Part shown: one piece after another, positions 10,100 through 18,318 of the stretch
Position numbering within the stretch: the stretch's first letter is position 1
Layout of the letters: each line of letters opens with the position of its first letter
Source: Roseobacter sp.
Lineage (GTDB): Bacteria > Pseudomonadota > Alphaproteobacteria > Rhodobacterales > Rhodobacteraceae
Direction: 5' to 3'
Assembly: GCA_002731875.1 (NCBI GenBank)
Contig: PCCY01000004.1
Coordinates: forward strand, 102,742-166,741
Length of the DNA stretch: 64,000 nt
Made by a program: the position numbers and the translations under genes
Notes under the pieces: model-generated
What the model was told of the DNA's origin: nothing
Databases searched by the model: none
Seen by the model: the letters and a program-made list of their open reading frames with translations, nothing else

Positions 10100-11212
10100 T
10101 CAGCTTTTAAGTGCTTCTTCCAGAATCGTAATTACCGCTTCCTTTGGAACATCGCCTGTTACAAATGCGTCGCCGATGCCACGCGCGAGTATGAACCGAA
10201 GCTCGCCACCGACCACCTTTTTGTCTTGGCCCATCAAGGCCAGCAATGTTTGTGCATCAGGCAGGTCGCCGTCGATCTCGCGCAAGTCGGTTTTCATGCC
10301 CATTTGCTTGAGGTGCTGGCGGACACGGCTGGGGTCTTCTTGCGGGCAAAGTCCCAAACGAGCGGATAGTTCAAAGGCAAGTGCACAGCCGATTGCCACG
10401 CCTTCGCCATGCATCAATCGATCGGAATACCCTGTTGCGGCTTCCAACGCGTGGCCAAATGTATGGCCAAGATTCAACAGCGCCCGTTCGCCTTGCTCAG
10501 TTTCATCGCGCATGACGATGTCGGCTTTCATTTGTACGGACCGCCGGACGGCTTCGATCCGTGCGGCCATGTCACCTGACGCCAATGCCGGGCCCTGGGT
10601 CTCCAGCCATTCGAAAAATCCCGCATCACCCAACAGCCCGTATTTTACCACCTCTCCGTAGCCGGCCAGAAAATCACGCACCGTCAAAGTGCCCAGAACT
10701 GCCGTATCAGCCAGAACCAACGACGGTTGGTGGAATGCGCCGACCAGATTTTTGCCCTGGCTTGCGTTGATGCCGGTTTTGCCGCCGACCGAACTGTCGA
10801 CCTGCGCCAAAAGCGATGTCGGCACCTGAATGAACCGGACACCGCGTCGCAAAATAGCAGCCGCGAACCCGACGAGATCGCCGATCACGCCACCGCCCAA
10901 AGCTATAACCACATCATTTCGTTCGACTTTTTGGTCGAGCAACCAATCAACGCAGCGTATCAGCTGTGACCAGCTTTTCGTCGCTTCGCCGGGCGGTAAG
11001 CTAAGCGCCTGCATGGTGATGCCGGCGGTCGCCAGACCAAGTCGCAAAGACTCGAGATGCAGTGCTGCTACAGTATCGTCGCTGATGACAACAACTCTTG
11101 GGCGGCGCAAAAACGGTGCTACATGCTCGCCTGCCTGGGCCAACAGCCCCGGACCGATCAGAATGTCATATTCGCGTCCCGGCAGTGCTACATGTACGGT
11201 TTCAAGCATCAT
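10100..11212 (-). CDS. aroB: 3-dehydroquinate synthase
   Basis: Second step of the shikimate pathway: converts DAHP to 3-dehydroquinate with NAD and a divalent metal. The 370-residue product has the dinucleotide-binding region ALGGGVIGDLVGFAAAI with RRGVRFIQVPTSLLAQVDSS next to it, then GGKTGIN. Metal-ligand histidines are in LNLGHTFGHALE and RLMHGEGVAIG. It overlaps the 3' end of aroK by 11 bp, so the two genes are coupled. Confidence 0.97.
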   Translation of the reverse strand: MMLETVHVALPGREYDILIGPGLLAQAGEHVAPFLRRPRVVVISDDTVAALHLESLRLGLATAGITMQALSLPPGEATKSWSQLIRCVDWLLDQKVERNDVVIALGGGVIGDLVGFAAAILRRGVRFIQVPTSLLAQVDSSVGGKTGINASQGKNLVGAFHQPSLVLADTAVLGTLTVRDFLAGYGEVVKYGLLGDAGFFEWLETQGPALASGDMAARIEAVRRSVQMKADIVMRDETEQGERALLNLGHTFGHALEAATGYSDRLMHGEGVAIGCALAFELSARLGLCPQEDPSRVRQHLKQMGMKTDLREIDGDLPDAQTLLALMGQDKKVVGGELRFILARGIGDAFVTGDVPKEAVITILEEALKS

Positions 11213-11798
11213 TTCTCTCTAAAACATCCGGGCGATTCAGCAGTGTCTCGATCACCTTTGTCGCCATACTGTCGATGGACAAATGCGGGCAACATCTGGT
11301 TGTGAGGTCGGCTTTCTGGTATATCGGCACTCGGCTTTCATAAAGCTCGGCCAAAGTTTTGCGAGGGTTGGGTGTGCGCAACAGCGGCCTGGAAGATTTA
11401 TGCCGCACACGGTTCCACAAAAGGTCGATATCTGCGTCCAACCACAAGGAAACCCCCATATTCGAGATATTTTCCCGATTGACAGGTGCCAGAAATGCCC
11501 CGCCTCCCGTCGACAAAACACCCGGTTTTTCAACAAGAAGTCGTGCGATCACTTCGCTTTCGCGTTTACGGAAAAACGCTTCGCCGTCGCGTTCGAAAAT
11601 TTCCGGCACGCTAAGGTTGGCGGCTGTTTCGATTTCATGATCGCTGTCCAGGAAATTGACGTTAAGCTTGGCTGCCAGCGCGCGTCCCACTGCTGTTTTG
11701 CCCGCACCCATCATCCCCACCATTACCACCGTCTTTTTAAGATGGTATGATGCTGCGTTAAGGGCCATATCGGCTGGGGTTTGCTCAAATCCGCTCAT
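11202..11798 (-). CDS. aroK: Shikimate kinase
   Basis: Phosphorylates shikimate at the 3-hydroxyl. The P-loop is VMVGMMGAGKTAVGRALA near residue 30. Then come the substrate-binding FLDSDHEIE, the ERDGEAFFRKRE element and LSTGGGAFL. At 198 residues it has a ~20-residue extension before the P-loop, so translation could start later, for example at the Met at residue 11. No clear ribosome binding site precedes either candidate. aroK-aroB is a common pair in proteobacteria. Confidence 0.96.
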   Translation of the reverse strand: MSGFEQTPADMALNAASYHLKKTVVMVGMMGAGKTAVGRALAAKLNVNFLDSDHEIETAANLSVPEIFERDGEAFFRKRESEVIARLLVEKPGVLSTGGGAFLAPVNRENISNMGVSLWLDADIDLLWNRVRHKSSRPLLRTPNPRKTLAELYESRVPIYQKADLTTRCCPHLSIDSMATKVIETLLNRPDVLERNDA

Positions 11799-11877
11799 TT
11801 TTAACTGAATGACGTGATATTAGGGAAAAGGCCATATATAGAAGAGCAAAATTTGCGAAAGAAAGCAGGCAGAATTT

Positions 11878-12027
11878 ATGGGCAAGCTGATCAAGTTTCT
11901 GATTTACCTCATGATCCTAGGGTTTATTGGACTTGCTATTTACGCGTATGTCGGTCCATTTTTCGGGGCTGAATTCGCGCCGCCTCAGGTGGAAATCCGC
12001 GAACCCGTAACGTTGGAAGGCCAATAA
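11878..12027 (+). CDS. Small conserved-type membrane protein, 49 residues
   Basis: Starts at ATG 11878 and ends TAA at 12025-12027, sharing one base with the next start (TAATG). It has one hydrophobic helix (about residues 5-25, KFLIYLMILGFIGLAIYAYV) and a short tail rich in Pro and Glu (FAPPQVEIREPVTLEGQ). An AGG lies about 9 bases upstream. The close coupling to the following exported protein and xerD supports a real gene. It is divergent from aroK. The function is not recognised; a single-pass inner-membrane protein with a periplasmic tail is the simplest reading. Confidence 0.72.
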   Translation: MGKLIKFLIYLMILGFIGLAIYAYVGPFFGAEFAPPQVEIREPVTLEGQ

Positions 12028-13592
12028 TGCAGGTAATCAGGCGACTTTGCGTGATTTTTATGATCACGCTGCCTGAGATACTTGTCGCCCAGGCCACGCA
12101 GCCGCCCGCTGACGGCGGGCCATTGTCAGTCATCGACTGGTTGGGGGAGAGGCCGAAACCTCCCTCGAAACGTTCGCGCCCGCCGCTTAATCCGGCTGAG
12201 GCCCCGGTCGCTAAATCCGCTCTGCCTCCGCCGGTGTCGGTCAATGAACTTGGGCAAGGGTCCCCCCGCGCCATCGGATTGGTACCCGCCAAGGTAACCG
12301 GATTACCCCAGAATATCTGGTCAGGCAGCAGTGCCGCGCAAATTGCCCATCAGCTCGACCGCCTTCCCGAATTGCATCTTCCTGCCGCGCATACGTTGTT
12401 GTTTACGTTGCTGTTGGCCGAAGCAACCGCCCCTGAGGGTGATGCAAAGCAAGGCGATGCATTGGCCCTGGCACGGGTTCGAAAGCTCATGGATGCAGGT
12501 GCGCTTGACCCGGCGCTGTCACTGATTGAACAGGCCGGCGTTGCCACGTCGCAAGACCACTTCAAATTGTGGATGGATATCAGCCTTTTGCTGGGTACCG
12601 AAGACCGCGCGTGCGAACTGCTTCAGGACAAACCTTACCTGTCTTCCGATTACGGCGTGCGCATTTTATGTGCGGTCCGGTCCGGCGATTGGGAAAACGC
12701 CGCGCTGACACTGGGCGCAATTCAGGCGTTGCAATTGTTGCCGCCCGATGATCTGGCCTTGCTGGACCGGTTCTTGAATCCCGACATCTACGATGGGGCC
12801 GCGCCTTTGCACACGCCGCGGTCGATCAGCCCGCTGTCTTTCCGCCTGTTCGAAGCGATCGGGGAAGCGAAATCAACACGCAATCTGCCCCCTGCATTCG
12901 CGGTATCGGATCTTCGTGACATCGCAGGGTGGAAGGCCCAACTGGATGCCGCCGAAAGACTGACCCGCATTGGGGCCCTGCCCGACAACCGTTTCCTGGG
13001 GATTTTCACCAGCCGTGAACCGGCTGCATCAGGTGGCGTGTGGGATCGGGTCGAAGCATTGCAGCGTTTTGATACCGCTCTATATTCCGGAAGCGCGGAG
13101 GCCGTGGCCAAGACCCTGACCGAAGCGTGGCAAGCCATGACCGAGGCCGAGGTCGAGATAAGCTTTGCGGCACTTTATGCTGAACGGTTGCGCAGCGTAT
13201 CGCTGGAAGGACAAAGCAAAATGCTTCGCGATCATATCGTTTTGCTTTCTCCGTTGTACGAAACCGTCCAGAATGCACCCAACGCAAGCGTTGAAATGGC
13301 GTTTTTAACATCAATCGCACGGGGTGAGCCGCCTCAGGCGATACCTGATATGCGGCCCGCCGGCGCTATCGCCAGCGCTTTCACTGACCCGAGCCCCCGA
13401 AGCGATTGGATTGACGAAGCCAGAAACGGGCAACTCGGTAGCGCCATCCTGCATACCATCGGCCTTCTGGAAGATGGCGCGCGCGGGGATACCTTCGCTC
13501 TGCGTGATGCCTTGTCAACATTACGCGCCCTGGGGCTGGAAGATACCGCACGGCGTGCCAGCCTTCAGATTTTACTGCTGGAGCGTGAATGA
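12027..13592 (+). CDS. Exported protein of unknown function, 521 residues
   Basis: Begins with a hydrophobic signal-like segment (MQVIRRLCVIFMITLPEILV), then a Pro-rich low-complexity stretch (about residues 35-75). The rest is Leu/Ala-rich with a helical repeat character, for example ALARVRKLMDAGALDPALSL. This resembles an alpha-solenoid or TPR-like scaffold, although no repeat family could be named. It is translationally linked on both sides: one-base overlap with the small membrane protein, four-base ATGA overlap with xerD. That makes a three-gene operon. No catalytic motif was seen. Confidence 0.75.
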   Translation: MQVIRRLCVIFMITLPEILVAQATQPPADGGPLSVIDWLGERPKPPSKRSRPPLNPAEAPVAKSALPPPVSVNELGQGSPRAIGLVPAKVTGLPQNIWSGSSAAQIAHQLDRLPELHLPAAHTLLFTLLLAEATAPEGDAKQGDALALARVRKLMDAGALDPALSLIEQAGVATSQDHFKLWMDISLLLGTEDRACELLQDKPYLSSDYGVRILCAVRSGDWENAALTLGAIQALQLLPPDDLALLDRFLNPDIYDGAAPLHTPRSISPLSFRLFEAIGEAKSTRNLPPAFAVSDLRDIAGWKAQLDAAERLTRIGALPDNRFLGIFTSREPAASGGVWDRVEALQRFDTALYSGSAEAVAKTLTEAWQAMTEAEVEISFAALYAERLRSVSLEGQSKMLRDHIVLLSPLYETVQNAPNASVEMAFLTSIARGEPPQAIPDMRPAGAIASAFTDPSPRSDWIDEARNGQLGSAILHTIGLLEDGARGDTFALRDALSTLRALGLEDTARRASLQILLLERE

Positions 13593-14566
13593 TGCAGAGC
13601 GCGACGTTTCACTGGATTTCGGCGTTTCTGGAAGCCCAGGCTGCCGAACTCGGGGCTGCGACCAATACGTTGTTGGCCTATGGTCGCGATCTGAAAGATT
13701 TCGACGCTTATCTTGCGGCAAAGGCACTCGATTTCAACTTGGCTGCACGCAACGACGTGGAAGCGTACCTCGTCTGGTGTGATGCGCAAGGACTGGCCCA
13801 ATCCACCCTTGCACGACGGCTTTCAGCGATTAAGCAGCTGTACAGGTTTGCCTTTGAAGAAGGATTGCGAAGCGATAACCCCGCGATTCAGATTACCGGA
13901 CCGGGGAAAAGCAAACGCCTGCCGAAAGTGCTTTCAGAGCAAGAAGTGGACCGTTTGCTGGAAGCCGCCCGCAGTTCAGGGCGAAACCAACAGGAAACGC
14001 TGCGCAACACCTGCCTGATGGAATTGCTGTACGCGACCGGGATGCGCGTCAGCGAATTGGTCAGCCTGCCGGTCAGTGCCACCCGTGGTGATCCTCGTCT
14101 ATTGTTGATCATGGGCAAAGGCGGTAAGGAGCGACTGGTACCGTTATCGGCACCTTCGCGTGCGGCGTTATCATCATGGCTGGCGATGCGCGATGAGATT
14201 GATGCAGCATCTCAGGCGCAAAAAATACCGGCATCTCGCTTCCTGTTCCCCTCAAGAGGCGCGTCGGGGCACCTGACCCGGCACCGATTTTACCTGATGA
14301 TCAAGGAATTCGCCGTGGCGGGTGGTGTCGACCCGTCCAAGGTCACACCTCATACGCTGCGCCATGCGTTCGCGACCCATTTGCTTGCCCATGGTGCCGA
14401 CTTGCGGGCCATTCAAACCATGCTTGGCCACGCTGACGTCGCCACCACCGAGATATATACCCATGTCCTGGAGGCGCGATTGTCAGAACTGGTTCTGGAA
14501 AATCATCCGCTTGCGAAAACTGCCCTTCGTAAATCGCAAGGCAGCACATCTTCTGACGGCCAATAG
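13589..14566 (+). CDS. xerD: Tyrosine recombinase XerD
   Basis: Resolves chromosome dimers at dif with XerC. The N-terminal SAM-like DNA-binding domain covers about residues 5-95. The catalytic residues are visible: Arg in YATGMRVSELVSL, Lys in MGKGGKERLVPL, HxxR in HTLRHAFATHLL, His in LGHADVATTEIY and the nucleophile Tyr in IYTHV. At 325 residues it is slightly longer than usual. It overlaps the preceding gene by ATGA and overlaps the convergent metallophosphoesterase gene by 64 bp. XerD rather than XerC is inferred from sequence style. Confidence 0.9.
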   Translation: MMQSATFHWISAFLEAQAAELGAATNTLLAYGRDLKDFDAYLAAKALDFNLAARNDVEAYLVWCDAQGLAQSTLARRLSAIKQLYRFAFEEGLRSDNPAIQITGPGKSKRLPKVLSEQEVDRLLEAARSSGRNQQETLRNTCLMELLYATGMRVSELVSLPVSATRGDPRLLLIMGKGGKERLVPLSAPSRAALSSWLAMRDEIDAASQAQKIPASRFLFPSRGASGHLTRHRFYLMIKEFAVAGGVDPSKVTPHTLRHAFATHLLAHGADLRAIQTMLGHADVATTEIYTHVLEARLSELVLENHPLAKTALRKSQGSTSSDGQ

Positions 14567-15324
14567 CCGGTTTCCAAAGCGTGGTGATACCCTTGCGTCA
14601 GACCCGCCTCGGTCATTGCTGAAACCGCCGATTTCACATCATACGACAGCCGATGCAGCGTCAGTTCCCTGCCATCGAGCACCATATACCGCGTTTCCAC
14701 GCAACCATCATGCGGCGGCATTCCGATTACTCCGGCATTGATCCATCGCCCCCGCGATGTTTCCCTGACAAATGGCAAGCCGCTGTGACCGGCGACGATA
14801 CCGTCAACGGGTCCAATCGCGGCCTCGATTGCCTGCCATTCTTCATCAAACACCTGCTCCTTGGAGGTGGGCCAAATAAATCGCGCGATGTCGTTGTATC
14901 CGCCGTGCACGACCGCGTATCTCGACCCGGCGTGGCGGAAGCTCAGGATATCGGGTAACGCCGCCATCCATTCGCGTTGGTTGTCGGAAACATGACGATG
15001 CGCATATCCAAACCAACCGGCTGACAAGATATCGCAGGCTGTGCCCTGATCAAAGCCGCACCCGCAATTCATTGCACCCGCAGCGAGCTGTTTTTCACAA
15101 TTTCCCGCGATCATGGCAATTTTCGCATCGCGCATACGTTCGGTTGTCGCCGATGGATTGCCACAATATGCCACGACATCGCCGGTGCAGATCATCCGAG
15201 AGCTGTCTATCCCCAGCTTTGAAGCTTGAGTTAACAAGCCATCCATGGCTTGCAGGTTCGAATAAGGTCCGCCGAATAGCAACACCGGCCCATCCAAATT
15301 GCCCATATCTTGATGCTTCACCAT
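14503..15324 (-). CDS. Calcineurin-like metallophosphoesterase
   Basis: Metal-dependent phosphoesterase with the usual sequence blocks: LLFGGPYSNLQAM replaces the first D-x-H block, then CTGDVVAYCGNP (GDxx), AGNCEKQL (GNxE), HGGYNDIARF and AGHSGLPF. The Gly-Gly-Pro in place of Asp-x-His at the first block is odd and could change metal binding. ATG 15324 is chosen because AAGGG is properly spaced before it; two further in-frame ATGs lie upstream (15351, 15330). Its 3' end overlaps xerD by 64 bp. The substrate is unknown. Confidence 0.82.
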   Translation of the reverse strand: MVKHQDMGNLDGPVLLFGGPYSNLQAMDGLLTQASKLGIDSSRMICTGDVVAYCGNPSATTERMRDAKIAMIAGNCEKQLAAGAMNCGCGFDQGTACDILSAGWFGYAHRHVSDNQREWMAALPDILSFRHAGSRYAVVHGGYNDIARFIWPTSKEQVFDEEWQAIEAAIGPVDGIVAGHSGLPFVRETSRGRWINAGVIGMPPHDGCVETRYMVLDGRELTLHRLSYDVKSAVSAMTEAGLTQGYHHALETGYWPSEDVLPCDLRRAVFASG

Positions 15325-15373
15325 GGTCATCCCTTGAATGAAACTGCGCACGCGCCCATAACCTAGAAAGCAA

Positions 15374-16702
15374 ATGCAAAAGGTATATTCTCAGATGGAC
15401 ACGGCCCCCGCAATGCTTGACGGCGCATTTTGGTTCAGCATCGGCATAATATTGTTTCTATTGGTGCTGTCGGGATTCTTCTCCGGATCGGAAACTGCAT
15501 TGACAGCAGCGTCACGTGGCAAGCTGCGCGGTCAGGCGGACAAAGGGTCACGTGGTGCAGAACGGGCCCTGAAGATCACCGAAGACAACGAACGGCTGAT
15601 CGGCTCTGTGCTATTGGGCAACAACCTTGTGAATATACTTGCGGCATCAATGGCGACCGCTTTGTTTACGCGGCTGTTTGGCGAATCCGGGGTGGCGCTT
15701 GCCACGTTGATCATGACCTTTCTGGTTCTTATCTTCGCGGAGGTGCTTCCAAAAACCTATGCAATCACCAATGCCGAAACCGCTGCGGCTGCGGTGTCGC
15801 GGCCAATCGCGATCGTCGTCCTGATCTTCAGCCCCATCGTGACCGCGGTGCGGTTTCTGGTTCGCGGGATCCTGCGACTGTTCGGTGTGACCATTGACCC
15901 CGACAGTAACATTCTCGCGGTGAGAGAAGAAATCGCGGGTGCCTTGCAGCTGGGCCGATCCGAAGGCGTTGTCGAAAAGGAAGACCGCGATCGTATACTT
16001 GGTGCGCTTGATCTGCGTGAACGTATGGTCGAGGAAATCATGCTGCATCGCTCTGGCATTGAAATGATCGATGCTGCCGTCGAACCGGCCGAGATATTGG
16101 AGCAGATCCTCCAATCCAACCACACACGACTGCCGATTTATCGCGACGATCCTGAAAATATCATCGGGGTTATCCACGCCAAGGATTTGTTGCGTGCGAT
16201 GTACAAGCGTATCAATGATGCAGAGGACGCCAGCAGCCCGTTCAAGGATTTCAAAATTGCCGACGTTGCGATGAAACCTTATTTTGTCCCGGAAACATCG
16301 ACGCTGGACGAACAGATGCGCCAGTTTCTGCGCCGGCGCACCCATTTCGCGCTGGTGGTAGACGAATATGGGACGCTTCAGGGGCTGATCACCCTGGAGG
16401 ATATTCTCGAAGAGATCGTCGGGGAAATTACCGATGAATTTGACCCGGACGCCGATCATGGTGTCAAAAAGTCCGATGATGGTCAGTTTTTCGTTGATGG
16501 GGCCATGACGATCCGCGACCTCAATCGGACGACTGAATGGGACTTGCCGGATGACGAAGCAAACACCGTCGCCGGGTTGGTCATACACGAGGCCCAGATG
16601 ATACCCACCCCCGGTCAGGTTTTTTCGTTCCACGGCTTCCGCTTTGAAGTCATCGCCAAAGATGGCAACCGTATCACACAGCTTAAAATCCGGCCTTTGT
16701 GA
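15374..16702 (+). CDS. CorC/HlyC/TlyC-type membrane protein (CNNM and CBS domains)
   Basis: The 442-residue product has the full architecture. A CNNM/DUF21 membrane domain (about residues 15-195) holds SGFFSGSETALTAASRGKL. A CBS pair (about 215-340) follows, then a CorC/HlyC C-terminal domain (about 355-440). Members are linked to magnesium or cobalt export; the name hemolysin is historical. An alternative ATG is at 15395. The DUF2254 frame on the opposite strand stays open through most of this gene. Confidence 0.92.
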   Translation: MQKVYSQMDTAPAMLDGAFWFSIGIILFLLVLSGFFSGSETALTAASRGKLRGQADKGSRGAERALKITEDNERLIGSVLLGNNLVNILAASMATALFTRLFGESGVALATLIMTFLVLIFAEVLPKTYAITNAETAAAAVSRPIAIVVLIFSPIVTAVRFLVRGILRLFGVTIDPDSNILAVREEIAGALQLGRSEGVVEKEDRDRILGALDLRERMVEEIMLHRSGIEMIDAAVEPAEILEQILQSNHTRLPIYRDDPENIIGVIHAKDLLRAMYKRINDAEDASSPFKDFKIADVAMKPYFVPETSTLDEQMRQFLRRRTHFALVVDEYGTLQGLITLEDILEEIVGEITDEFDPDADHGVKKSDDGQFFVDGAMTIRDLNRTTEWDLPDDEANTVAGLVIHEAQMIPTPGQVFSFHGFRFEVIAKDGNRITQLKIRPL

Positions 16703-18094
16703 GGTATAGTTTTCACCGAGGGATGATCGGGTAAATGCCGCGTTGGTAATCGTACGATCAGATTTCTCTGACTTGAGATCATCAAGAGCCTTCTTGACCA
16801 CATCGCATACCGCATCATCGGCACTGGCCAGCATCTGATCCTGATCGGCCGTGTATTCAGTATGCATGAGCGCGCGCTGCAAGTGCAGTTCTGCTGCGGC
16901 ACGTGCGGCTTTGCGTAACCCTTCGTCGGGGTGTCGCATCAACCCGGAAAGCGTTTTTTGCAACCGTTGCTGCACTTCGACAACGGTGCTGCCATCACGG
17001 GCAAGCGCGCCGAAAGCGTCTTCGATCAGATCAGCCGGGTCCAGGGGCCGTACGTAAATATTATCAAGCACTTCGTTTTCGCGGTCCCGGGCAACTTCGT
17101 CTTCGTAATCCGACAATATCCGCCCCATCCGGGTGATCACGTCAATCGCTGTACCGGGGTCGTTGACACCTGGTGACAGCGCTTTTGAAGCGACCTCGCC
17201 CATTACGATCAGCCCGAAACGCGGGTCTTGATCATACGTGCGTAGATCACCCATGCGTATGCTGCTTTCGATCCCGTCACGCAGGCTCTTTTCGGTATGG
17301 TGTTCATCCAGCGGGTTGCCTACATGGTCGATCTTCAACAGAGGTTCGTTGTCGAAAATGAAGCTTCCGATGTTGCGTATCATATAGATCTTCACACCGT
17401 GGTTCATTGCAACGGTGTTCAGCGCTTCGGGATAGATATGCTGGATATATCCCCCTTCCTTCACGCAGAATACCTCTGCGCTATCTGGAATTTCCTCGAC
17501 AAGCGGGTTCGCCCCAAGGCAAGGGTTTGTAAGGCGCTCTTTAAAGGTTTCCCGGGCTTGCTTTTCGATCTGGCGTGACGTGTCAATCAGGCTTCCGAAC
17601 GTCTGCAGGTGCAGCACCCAACGGATCAGGTAAAAAACGATGATGGCTAAAACCAGGACCGTCATGACAAACAAAACAAACGCGCGTTTGTCGTCGAAAA
17701 CCCCGAGTTCGCGCAAGATTATAGCGATCAGCGCGTAAACATATGCACCGATGAACACCGCCAAGGTGTTTTGGGTCGTCAAGTCCTGAACGATCAACCT
17801 GTGCACGCGCGGTGTCCACTGGGTCGACGTGCTGCGGTACACTGTTACCATCACGCTGAGTGAAAAGGTCGTCACTGCAAGCATTGCGTTGGCGATAATC
17901 GACAACAGGCGGTCTGCTGCGCTTCCCGTCAGATAGGTCGCAAGCGAATCCGGTATCCACCTTTCTATCAAAGTGCTGAGCCCGAGTGATAAAACCGCAA
18001 GGCATCCGATAATCAGAACCCTGATCCAAAGCTTTTTGCTGTATTCCTTGGTCTTCCGCAGAATGGTCGACGGAAGAAGAAAATCAAAATTCAT
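15647..18094 (-). CDS. DUF2254 membrane protein with a long antisense read-through tail
   Basis: Residues 1 to about 440 read as a DUF2254 protein: four to five membrane helices in the first ~175 residues, including VSLSVMVTVYRSTSTQWTPR-like context (TTFSLSVMVTVYRS), then a soluble domain with ALSPGVNDPGTAIDVITR. A GGAAAA-type element precedes the ATG at 18094. The frame does not stop near the end of the convergent CorC gene (16702); it continues about 351 codons antisense to it. The last part has the composition of a shadow frame, so I infer the ancestral stop was lost. The function of DUF2254 is unknown. Confidence 0.75.
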   Translation of the reverse strand: MNFDFLLPSTILRKTKEYSKKLWIRVLIIGCLAVLSLGLSTLIERWIPDSLATYLTGSAADRLLSIIANAMLAVTTFSLSVMVTVYRSTSTQWTPRVHRLIVQDLTTQNTLAVFIGAYVYALIAIILRELGVFDDKRAFVLFVMTVLVLAIIVFYLIRWVLHLQTFGSLIDTSRQIEKQARETFKERLTNPCLGANPLVEEIPDSAEVFCVKEGGYIQHIYPEALNTVAMNHGVKIYMIRNIGSFIFDNEPLLKIDHVGNPLDEHHTEKSLRDGIESSIRMGDLRTYDQDPRFGLIVMGEVASKALSPGVNDPGTAIDVITRMGRILSDYEDEVARDRENEVLDNIYVRPLDPADLIEDAFGALARDGSTVVEVQQRLQKTLSGLMRHPDEGLRKAARAAAELHLQRALMHTEYTADQDQMLASADDAVCDVVKKALDDLKSEKSDRTITNAAFTRSSLGENYTSQRPDFKLCDTVAIFGDDFKAEAVERKNLTGGGYHLGLVYDQPGDGVCFVIRQVPFSRPIEVADRHGPINEKLTIIGLFDTMIGVRVKFIGNFPDDLFENILQGDQPLKRPIFVYHQREMGAPAQKLAHLFVQRRCFRDKIRFHRNVGNFEILERAAGVLCIIDTLVHRTQQILGVDNPDDIFRIVAINRQSCVVGLEDLLQYLGRFDGSIDHFNARAMQHDFLDHTFTQIKRTKYTIAVFLFDNAFGSAQLQGTRDFFSHRENVTVGVNGHTEQSQDPANQKPHRGHDGAEDQDDDRDWPRHRSRSGFGIGDCIGFWKHLREDKNQKGHDQRGKRHPGFAKQPRKQSGRH

Positions 18095-18318
18095 GCGAGG
18101 TTTTCCATCGGGAGCATTCAGGCCTTCCAGCTTCGGTGATCATGGGTGTTGGATCATGGATGTCGGTGTTTAGCGTTCCTCTTTGACAACGCGCAAGCAA
18201 GCGAAATCGTTCACCGTGTAATGGGTTAAAATCGACAATTGATGTCGGAAAGTAACATGCCTCGGGCTTTTCACCTTGCAACGATCAAGGTTCACCGACC
18301 TGACAAAAGGACCGCGCC

